22,323 bases of DNA from Chloroflexota bacterium. GTDB lineage: Bacteria > Chloroflexota > UBA6077 > CF-72. Position 1 is the first letter of the stretch. The number at the start of each line of letters is the position of its first letter. The notes under the pieces are model-generated. The model did no database searches. It saw nothing but the letters and a program-made list of their open reading frames with translations, and was not told the DNA's origin. The position numbers were made by a program, and so were the translations under genes. Below, piece by piece: positions 8,667-14,640 of this stretch. The stretch spans positions 1-22,323 of the forward strand of contig JAFAWJ010000952.1 in NCBI GenBank assembly GCA_019242065.1, written 5' to 3'.

Positions 8667-9112
8667 CGCCGGATGCCCGTGCCGCGCGCTTCGGCCACCA
8701 GGCGGCCGTCCTGGTCGGTATAGCGCGTGGAGCGCACCATGATGAGCATGCTGCCGCTGCCACCCTGGACGCCGCGCACCTCCAGCAGGCTGGACTGCGC
8801 GGTGATGACGTCGCCCGGACGAATCGGGCGGTACCAGTCGTAACTGGTGCCGCCGTTGAGGTTCATCCGACCAAAACCCAGGTCCGGCATATCCAGCGGA
8901 GCCGGAATGGTGCACAGAAACGTGGGTGGCGCGATGATGCCACCCCAGCGCGTGCCGCGGGCGTACTCCGGGTCGACATACAGCGGATTGGGATCGCCCA
9001 ACGCCTCGACGAAGCGACGGATGGCCCCGGCCTCGACGACGCGGCTGGTGGCCGGTCCGCGCATGCCAATGTGCCGTTGACCTTCGGCGACCGCTTCCTC
9101 GAGGGTGGCCAC
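8663..9112 (-). CDS. MaoC_dehydrat_N-type hot-dog protein, probable non-catalytic partner
   Basis: A 149-residue protein of the FAS1-like dehydratase/MaoC N-terminal family, with the pattern FVEALGDPNPLYVDPEYA and IIAPPTFLCTI. At the position where hydratase 2 has D-x-x-x-x-H, this has Asp40 and Tyr45, so the general-base His is replaced. In relatives the N-terminal hot-dog binds the acyl chain while the second hot-dog performs catalysis, so a heterodimer with the next gene is expected. The start is GTG 9112, 12 bases after the SDR stop; no strong Shine-Dalgarno is visible, suggesting coupled translation from the SDR gene. Substrate chain type is unknown. Confidence 0.87.
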   Translation of the reverse strand: MATLEEAVAEGQRHIGMRGPATSRVVEAGAIRRFVEALGDPNPLYVDPEYARGTRWGGIIAPPTFLCTIPAPLDMPDLGFGRMNLNGGTSYDWYRPIRPGDVITAQSSLLEVRGVQGGSGSMLIMVRSTRYTDQDGRLVAEARGTGIRR

Positions 9113-9124
9113 TGTCGCGAATGC

Positions 9125-10051
9125 TCAGCGAGCCTGGGCGGCCTGCTGCGGCGCGGCGCTCGGGTAGCCGGGGCCGGTCACCAGCGGGCGGAAGCTGCGC
9201 TCGATCAGGTCGAAGGTCTTGTCGAGGTCCGTGTCCCAGGGGCCGTCGTTGACGAGCTGACTGAGCATCTGGGGCTTGTTGTACAGGCCGATCTCGTAGC
9301 CGCGCGCCGAGATGACCTGGCCGGTGCACCAGTCCGAGCCCTCGCTGGCCAGGAACGCGACCGCGGGCGCGACGTTTTCGGGTGCGCGCTCGTCGCCGCT
9401 CTGGGATGAGCGCCGCCGCTCGTCGGGGACGGATTCGGTCATGCGGGTGGCGGCGCCGGGTGAGATCGCGTTGGCGGTGACGCCGTAGCGGCCCAGGGCG
9501 TTGGCGCAGGAATAGGTGAAGCCGACGATGCCCATCTTGGCCGCGGCGTAGTTGGGTTGCCCGGGTGCGCCGTGCAGGCCCGAGACCGACGTGAAGTTGA
9601 TCAGCCGGAAGTGGCCTTCGGGGTTGCGCTGCTCGCGCCAGTAGGCCGAGGCGTGGTGGGCGGTGTTGAAGGTGCCCTTCATATGCACGCGCACGACGGC
9701 ATCCCACTCCTGCTCGGTCATGTTGAAGAGCATGCGGTCGCGCAGGATACCCGCGACGTTGACCACGATGTCGAGCTTGCCAAAGGTGTCGATGGCCTGG
9801 CGGATCATGCCCTCGGCCGCGGCGAAGTCGGCCACGTCGCTGTTATTGGCGACCGCCTTGCCGCCGGCGTCGGTGATGGCCTTGACGACCTGGTGCGCGG
9901 GCGACGAATCGGGGCTGCTGCCGTCGAGGTTGACGCCCAGGTCGGCCACGACCACGCTGGCGCCCTCGCGTGCCAGCAGGCGGGCCACGCCTGAGCCGAT
10001 GCCGCGACCGGAGCCGGTGACGATTGCGACGCGTCCGTCGAGCTTGCCCAT
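9125..10051 (-). CDS. SDR dehydrogenase, MFE-2/17-beta-HSD4-like
   Basis: A 308-residue classical short-chain dehydrogenase/reductase. Visible features are the nucleotide-binding TGSGRGIG (residues 12-19), the acidic VVVADLG turn typical of NAD preference, NVAG (98-101), the serine-bearing SVSG strand end, and the catalytic YAAAK (Tyr168, Lys172). The VNLDG insert, the AGGKAVANNSDVADF stretch and the ISPGAATRMTESVP stretch are those of the dehydrogenase domain of peroxisomal multifunctional enzyme type 2. Its probable role is oxidation of a (3R)-3-hydroxyacyl-CoA. The start is certain: AAGGAG lies six bases before ATG 10051, and the longer frame starting upstream has none. Two MaoC genes follow at 12-base and overlapping spacing, forming one operon. 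Confidence 0.92.
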   Translation of the reverse strand: MGKLDGRVAIVTGSGRGIGSGVARLLAREGASVVVADLGVNLDGSSPDSSPAHQVVKAITDAGGKAVANNSDVADFAAAEGMIRQAIDTFGKLDIVVNVAGILRDRMLFNMTEQEWDAVVRVHMKGTFNTAHHASAYWREQRNPEGHFRLINFTSVSGLHGAPGQPNYAAAKMGIVGFTYSCANALGRYGVTANAISPGAATRMTESVPDERRRSSQSGDERAPENVAPAVAFLASEGSDWCTGQVISARGYEIGLYNKPQMLSQLVNDGPWDTDLDKTFDLIERSFRPLVTGPGYPSAAPQQAAQAR

Positions 10052-10118
10052 GCTAGTCTCCTTTTTGTTGTTGAATCCGTTGTGGCCGCCCCCGCCCACA
10101 CCAGCGGGCTGGGTGCGT

Positions 10119-10757
10119 ATGGACTGTCATCTGCATACGTCGGTGTCTGGAGATGCGCGCACCACGCTGGACGAGCTCGCCGAGCGCGTGGAGGCCGTCA
10201 AGCTGGACGTGGTGTGTATCACCGATCACCACAGTGTCGAGGCCGCGCAGGCGGCGCTCGGACGCAACCTGGGCGTGCGCATTATCGTCGGCGAGGAGAT
10301 CCGCACCTCGTCCGGTGAGATCATTGGCCTGTTCCTGTCGGAAAGGATCCCGTATGTCCTGCGGGTGGACGATGTGGTGCAGCGTATCCGGGCGCAGGGT
10401 GGCCTGGTGTACGCGCCACATCCGTTCGACCCGGAGCGCGACGGGCTGCGCCGGCCGGTGATCGAGCGGCTGGCCGCGGCGGGTGAGCTGGACATGGTCG
10501 AAGTCTTCAACGCCAAGATTCCAGATCAGCGGCACAACGATACGGCGATCGAGGTGCTCGAGCAGTTTCGGCTGGTGCCAGGGGTTGGGTCCGATGCGCA
10601 TGACCCTGAAGGCGTGGGCGCGGCGTACATTGAAGTGCCGGACTTCGATGGACCTGGCGATATGCTGGCCGCGCTGGCGCGGGGGCGGGTCGTGGGCGAG
10701 CACCGGCCGCACGCGCCGCGCTATCGAAGTCGTACCCGCCTCGCCTCTGGGGACTGA
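10119..10757 (+). CDS. PHP-domain metal-dependent phosphoesterase
   Basis: A 212-residue protein carrying the PHP metal-binding motifs in order: DCHLHTS (H4, H6), ITDHH (D36-H38), GEEIRTS, YAPHPFD and GSDAHDP. Stand-alone PHP proteins of this sort bind a bi- or trinuclear metal centre and hydrolyse phosphate esters such as 3',5'-bisphosphates or 5'-phosphates of nucleotides; the substrate cannot be named. The ATG at 10119 places the first His motif at residue 4, as in relatives. A GTG two codons earlier (10113) is the alternative. No Shine-Dalgarno is evident. It diverges from the SDR operon with a gap of 67 bp and converges with the acyl-CoA dehydrogenase gene 20 bp away. Confidence 0.88.
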   Translation: MDCHLHTSVSGDARTTLDELAERVEAVKLDVVCITDHHSVEAAQAALGRNLGVRIIVGEEIRTSSGEIIGLFLSERIPYVLRVDDVVQRIRAQGGLVYAPHPFDPERDGLRRPVIERLAAAGELDMVEVFNAKIPDQRHNDTAIEVLEQFRLVPGVGSDAHDPEGVGAAYIEVPDFDGPGDMLAALARGRVVGEHRPHAPRYRSRTRLASGD

Positions 10758-10777
10758 CAGGGTTCGAGCGACCAACC

Positions 10778-11899
10778 TCAAACACCAATCCTCTGCGCGA
10801 GTTGCTCGCGGTGATAGGCGGTATCACCGAGAAAGAGTTGGCTGGATTTGGCCCGCTTGTAATAGAGGTGGGCGTCGTGGTCCCACGTGAACCCGATCCC
10901 GCCGTGCACCTGGATGTTCTCCGCGGCAGTATAGAAGTAGGCGTCCGAGCACGTGGCCTTGCTGAGATTGGCCATGACCGGCACTTCCGCCGACTCCTCG
11001 GCCGCGCACCACGCGGCGTACTGGGCGGCTGATCGCGCGGACTCCACCTGGAGCAGCATGTCCGCGCAACGGTGTTTGACCGCCTGGAAGCTGCCAATGG
11101 GTCGCCCGAACTGATAGCGGATCTTGGCGTACTCGACGCTCATGTCCAGACAGCGCTGGGCGCCACCGACCTCCTCCGCCGCGAGCGCGATGGCGGCCAG
11201 ATCGAGCGCGCGCGCCAGGCCCGGCCAGGCCTGACCTTCGGCGCCGACCAGTCGCGCCGGCGTGCGCGCAAACTGGACCCGCGCCAGCTTGCGCGTCTGA
11301 TCCAGGGTGAGCAGTGGCGTGCGAGTCATGCCGCTGGCGTCGCCCTCGACCGCGAACAGCGAGACACCGGACGCGGTGCGGCCGGCCACCATGAGAAGAT
11401 TGGCGATGCCGCCATCGAGGACGAATGACTTGTGTCCGTCGAGCACCCAGTCAGACCCCGAGCGTTCGGCCGAGAGGCGGATGCCGTCGGCGTCCCAGCG
11501 ACCGGAGTCTTCGGTCAGGGCCAGCGTGCCGATGGTCTCGCCCGTGGCGATCGACGGCAAATAGGTGGCGCACGCGTCGTCGTCGTCGGAGCTCAAAAGC
11601 GCGTTGGCGCCCAGGGCCACGGTGGCGAAATACGGGGCGCACAGTAGTGCGCGACCCATCTCTTCCAGGACGATGGCCAGTTCGACGTAGCCGAGGCCCG
11701 CCCCGCCGTACTTTTCGGGGATCGTGAGCGATTGCAGTCCCAGTTGACTCGCCATCTGGTCCCAGACCGGCGGATTGTAGCCCTCGGTGCTGGCCATCAG
11801 TCGCCGCACCTCGGTTGACGGCGAGCGGTCTTCACAGAAGCGGCGCAGGGTGCGGCGCAGCTCCTCCTGCTCATCGGTGAACGCCATGCTGGTTGGCAC
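10778..11899 (-). CDS. Acyl-CoA dehydrogenase (short FadE type)
   Basis: A 373-residue flavoprotein with all three acyl-CoA dehydrogenase regions: the N-terminal helical domain (FTDEQEELRRTLRRFCEDRS), the central beta domain (LALTEDSGRWDADGIRLSAE), and the C-terminal helices (YAKIRYQFGRPIGSFQAVKH and VHGGIGFTWDHDAHLYYKRA). It oxidises an acyl-CoA to the 2-enoyl form. The central S-E-P-x-x-G-S motif is degenerate here (TEDSGR). GTG 11899 is chosen because GGAGG lies seven bases upstream; TTG 11905 and ATG 11887 are alternatives. It is last in a three-gene acyl-CoA dehydrogenase cluster, a pattern seen for heteromeric FadE pairs of steroid side-chain degradation, though the substrate here is not shown. 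Confidence 0.9.
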   Translation of the reverse strand: MPTSMAFTDEQEELRRTLRRFCEDRSPSTEVRRLMASTEGYNPPVWDQMASQLGLQSLTIPEKYGGAGLGYVELAIVLEEMGRALLCAPYFATVALGANALLSSDDDDACATYLPSIATGETIGTLALTEDSGRWDADGIRLSAERSGSDWVLDGHKSFVLDGGIANLLMVAGRTASGVSLFAVEGDASGMTRTPLLTLDQTRKLARVQFARTPARLVGAEGQAWPGLARALDLAAIALAAEEVGGAQRCLDMSVEYAKIRYQFGRPIGSFQAVKHRCADMLLQVESARSAAQYAAWCAAEESAEVPVMANLSKATCSDAYFYTAAENIQVHGGIGFTWDHDAHLYYKRAKSSQLFLGDTAYHREQLAQRIGV

Positions 11900-11970
11900 T
11901 GTCAAGCCTCCCCGTGTTTCGGGTCTCTGTTCGTCCTGGACTCAGTCGTGTGCGGCGTGAGACGACGGGC

Positions 11971-12828
11971 TCACGTGGGCAGATCGAGCACGTGCTCGGC
12001 CAGGAGCGTGCGCTGGATGTCGGCGGTGCCGTTGGCCAGCGCCTCGCCGGGCGCCGAGAGCCAGACGTGCTGCCAGTAGCTGGTGGCGTAGGCTTCGGCG
12101 TCGGGGCGCAGCAGCGCGTTGGCGCCGAGGACCTCGAGGGCAATGTTGCCCAGCTGCTGGCGGTACTGGCTCCACAGGATCGGGGTCGTGGCCGCGTGCG
12201 GCTGGAGCTGCAGGATGCGCAGCTGGGCGTAGGCGGCGGCCAGTTGCTGGCGGATGAGTGGGTCGAGGGTGCGACCGCAGCGCCGGGCGGTGGTGACGAG
12301 AGCCCAGTACTCAGACTCGAGGTCCTCAGGTGGTGAGCCCGTGTCTGTCAACGAGGTCGGTGAGACCTGTCCTGTCGACGTGACCTGTGAGGATCGACCG
12401 AAGGTCAGGGTCGTCATGGCGACTTGCAGGCCGTGGCCGCGACCGCCGATGAGATTGTCGAGCGGGGCGATGGCTGCGTCGAAGGTGACTTCCCAATAGT
12501 CGGCGTGGCCCGTCATCTCGCGGATCGGGCGCAGGTCTACGCTGTTGGCCTGGAGCGGCACCAGCACGCAGGACAGGCCATGGTCAGGCTCCGTCTGGCA
12601 CAGCACCAGGGCGGCACTCGACGTATCGGCGCGAGCCAGCCAGACCTTGGTACCGGTCACGACAATCTGGTCGCGCACGATCTCGCCCCGCGTCTCGACC
12701 GCCGCCAGGTCCGAGCCGTGCGCCGCCTCGGAAAACGCCACGCAGTAGCCGTCGCTGTCGCCGAGCAGCCGCGCTTGCTGTTCGGCGCTGCCATGCACGC
12801 CGATGGCGCCACCCACAGGAGATTGCAT
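11971..12828 (-). CDS. Acyl-CoA dehydrogenase-like protein lacking the N-terminal domain
   Basis: A 285-residue protein homologous to the central and C-terminal thirds of acyl-CoA dehydrogenases. It begins at the equivalent of the last helix before the beta domain (GVHGSAEQQARLLGD aligns with LTHARREILDQFLPE of the upstream gene), so about 100-120 residues of the usual N-terminal helical domain are absent. The FAD-site motif reads AFSEAAHGSDLAAVETRGE instead of S-E-P-x-A-G-S-D. The C terminus (GTADIQRTLLAEHVLDLP) is complete. There is no upstream room for the missing part, because it starts nine bases after the previous stop; a TTG overlapping that stop is another possible start. It may be a structural subunit of a heteromer or a decaying copy. 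Confidence 0.8.
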   Translation of the reverse strand: MQSPVGGAIGVHGSAEQQARLLGDSDGYCVAFSEAAHGSDLAAVETRGEIVRDQIVVTGTKVWLARADTSSAALVLCQTEPDHGLSCVLVPLQANSVDLRPIREMTGHADYWEVTFDAAIAPLDNLIGGRGHGLQVAMTTLTFGRSSQVTSTGQVSPTSLTDTGSPPEDLESEYWALVTTARRCGRTLDPLIRQQLAAAYAQLRILQLQPHAATTPILWSQYRQQLGNIALEVLGANALLRPDAEAYATSYWQHVWLSAPGEALANGTADIQRTLLAEHVLDLPT

Positions 12829-12836
12829 TGTCTGTC

Positions 12837-14102
12837 TCAATCCGGCCGTGACTGCGTACCGGTTTTGATCTCGCGAAATGGCAAGTCGGCGTCGAGCCGC
12901 GGCTCCTTGGGCAAGCCGAGGACGCGTTCGCCGATGATGTTGTGCTGGATCTCGTCGGTACCGCCGGCGATGGACGAGCCCGGGGCCGACAGCGCCGCGT
13001 GCTGCAGCTTGCCGTTGCCCGGCGTCGTGGGCCCGACCAGCATCCCGGTGGCGCCGAGCACCTCCATGCCGACCTCGCGCGTCAGACGCGACAGGTTGGA
13101 TCGCGCGATTTTGCCGACCGAGCCACCCGGTCCGGGCCCCTCGCCCGTCCGCCGCGCGGACGTCGAGCGCAATCCACCGAGCCGCAGGGTTTCTTCCATG
13201 GCGTACAGCTCGGCCAGGCGCTGTCGGACAACCGGATCGGTTTCGCGCTCGAGCTCACGTGCCACGTTCATGACGGTGGGTGCGATGGCTGACATACCGA
13301 GGCCTTCGCGCTCGCCGCGCTCTCGGCCGGCGATCACCTCACCTACTTGCATGTCGAGCATGGCCAGCCGCTTGCCTGGATGCGCGCTGGGCACGGCACC
13401 ACCGCCGCGCTCGTACATCAGCGTCGTGAGCGCCACCGACCAGCCGCCGTTCAGCTGGCCGACGATGCGGTCGTGGCTAACCCGAGCATCGGTGAAGAAG
13501 GTCTCGTTGAAGCCGTGGGCGTCGTTCATCTGGTGGAGTGGCCGCACTTCGATGCCGGGCTGGTCGAGATCGATGATGAAGTACGTCAGCCCCTGGTGCT
13601 TGGGGGCATCCGGGTCGGTGCGCGCCAGGAGCATGCCGCGATCGGCGAACTGTGCGCCCGAGGTCCAGACCTTCTGTCCGTTGACGATCCACTCGTCGCC
13701 GTCGCGCACGGCGCGCGTCTGCAAGCCGGCCAGGTCCGAACCCGCGCCCGGCTCGGAGAAGTACTGGCACCAGTACTCGCGGCCGTAGGCCAGCTCGGGC
13801 AGGAACTGATCCAGGATCTCGCGCCGCGCATGGGTCAAGAGCGTGGGTCCGCCCAGGCGCTGGCCGAGACTGCCAGGCGGTCCGATGGCGCCAACGTCGC
13901 GGAAGGCGTCGCGGACGGCCGCGGCCTGTTCGGCGCGCAGACCACGGCCGAAGCGGTCGCGCGGCCAGGAGGGGAAGCCCCAGCCTGACTCGGCCAGCAG
14001 CGTCCACCAATCGCGGACGCGCAGTTCGGGATTCCAGTGTTCGCGGAGCCACGCTAGGGCCTCGTCGCGGATCGCGTCGTCCTCAGCGGCCATGGGGGCC
14101 AT
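12837..14102 (-). CDS. Acyl-CoA dehydrogenase, full length
   Basis: A 421-residue FadE-type protein. The N-terminal helical domain includes WTLLAESGWGFPSWPRDRFG. The beta domain contains YFSEPGAGSDLAGLQTRA and EWIVNGQKVWTSGAQFADRG, the canonical FAD and substrate-contact segments. The C-terminal helices end in SIAGGTDEIQHNIIGERVLG. The position of the catalytic Glu in MCAD-type enzymes (Y-E-G-T) is Gly here, as in many FadE proteins of this subgroup, where the base lies elsewhere or in a partner. ATG 14102 and ATG 14093 are both possible. A TTGACA box at 14124-14129 would place transcription start near 14093, hinting at a leaderless transcript. It heads the three-gene cluster. Confidence 0.9.
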   Translation of the reverse strand: MAPMAAEDDAIRDEALAWLREHWNPELRVRDWWTLLAESGWGFPSWPRDRFGRGLRAEQAAAVRDAFRDVGAIGPPGSLGQRLGGPTLLTHARREILDQFLPELAYGREYWCQYFSEPGAGSDLAGLQTRAVRDGDEWIVNGQKVWTSGAQFADRGMLLARTDPDAPKHQGLTYFIIDLDQPGIEVRPLHQMNDAHGFNETFFTDARVSHDRIVGQLNGGWSVALTTLMYERGGGAVPSAHPGKRLAMLDMQVGEVIAGRERGEREGLGMSAIAPTVMNVARELERETDPVVRQRLAELYAMEETLRLGGLRSTSARRTGEGPGPGGSVGKIARSNLSRLTREVGMEVLGATGMLVGPTTPGNGKLQHAALSAPGSSIAGGTDEIQHNIIGERVLGLPKEPRLDADLPFREIKTGTQSRPD

Positions 14103-14129
14103 GTCAGCACTCGACCCGGTGGCTGTCAA
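14101..14129 (-). promoter_or_regulatory. Possible promoter of the acyl-CoA dehydrogenase cluster
   Basis: Reading leftward, an exact TTGACA (14129-14124) is followed after 17 bp by TGACAT (14106-14101), a poor -10 match (three of six). The predicted start falls near the second ATG of the gene (14093). It lies immediately downstream of an 18-bp palindrome at 14132-14149. The -35 match is good; the whole promoter is tentative. Confidence 0.4.
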
Positions 14130-14131
14130 GC

Positions 14132-14149
14132 CGACCGAACGTTCGTTCG
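14132..14149. promoter_or_regulatory. 18-bp near-perfect palindromic operator
   Basis: CGACCGAACGTTCGTTCG is a palindrome with a perfect 10-bp core (CGAACGTTCG) and only one mismatched pair in the outer arms. It sits between the divergent acyl-CoA dehydrogenase and membrane-protein genes, next to a TTGACA box. Operators of this size and style are typical of TetR-family regulators of acyl-CoA metabolism. No regulator gene lies next to it; the nearest TetR gene (875-1570) has a different operator. Confidence 0.6.
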
Positions 14150-14220
14150 AGTCGGTGGCGTGCTTGCAACAATTGGCGGGTGGGCTGCGTCGAAGCTCAC
14201 GAGGTTCGATCAAAACTCAC

Positions 14221-14595
14221 ATGCGCTCGTTTTTTGGTTTTCTTCTGATGCTTCTCGTGCCGCTCGCCCTGGCGTGGGTACCGGTTCCGGGCCTCGGGGC
14301 GGCCATCGGTGGACTGCTCGGTGGCTACGTCGTGGGCCGGCCGGGCCGCGCGTTCATACTGGCCTTGCTGCCGGTGCTCATCGTCGACGTGGCGGCCCTG
14401 GTGGTGACCACGGGTCTGGGCCTGCCGATCATTGGCGCGGTGGTCGCCGGCGCGGCGTTCATCTTCTTCCTGGTGCACAGCCTGGCGCTCCTGGCTGGCG
14501 CCATCCTGGGCGGCTTTTTTGGACAGAGCCGCCGGGCTGCGCTGCCCGTGGCGGGAAGCCAGGCGGAGCTGTACACGGGGACGAGCTACCGCTAG
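14221..14595 (+). CDS. Small integral membrane protein, function unknown
   Basis: A 124-residue protein that is hydrophobic almost throughout. About three to four membrane helices are likely: residues 3-20, 22-40 with a GLGAAIGGLLGGYVVG glycine zipper, 43-75, and 78-103. It has positively charged ends (GQSRR) and a short Tyr/Thr tail. ATG 14221 starts directly at the first helix; the longer open frame upstream crosses the operator and the opposing gene, so I reject it. Shine-Dalgarno context is weak. I recognise no specific family. It ends just before a strong hairpin terminator. Confidence 0.7.
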   Translation: MRSFFGFLLMLLVPLALAWVPVPGLGAAIGGLLGGYVVGRPGRAFILALLPVLIVDVAALVVTTGLGLPIIGAVVAGAAFIFFLVHSLALLAGAILGGFFGQSRRAALPVAGSQAELYTGTSYR

Positions 14596-14604
14596 CCGGT
14601 CGAA

Positions 14605-14640
14605 ACACGCGGTGGCAAGCGCGCCACCGCGTGTCGGTTT
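14605..14640. terminator. Bidirectional intrinsic terminator
   Basis: A perfect 12-bp GC-rich stem (ACACGCGGTGGC at 14605-14616 pairing with GCCACCGCGTGT at 14623-14634) closes a six-base loop. CGGTTTT follows on the plus strand and TTTCG on the minus strand. It lies between the convergent stops of the membrane protein (14595) and the substrate-binding protein (14641), so it can serve both. This is the clearest terminator in the window. Confidence 0.85.

Noticed and set aside
8096..9409. A 437-codon open frame on the plus strand across both MaoC genes and part of the SDR gene
   Set aside because: It has an Arg/Ala-rich composition with no motif, and it overlaps three genes with well-supported motifs and coupled starts.
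12424..13788. A 454-codon plus-strand frame opposite two acyl-CoA dehydrogenases
   Set aside because: Composition and position mark it as a shadow of the dehydrogenase coding strand.
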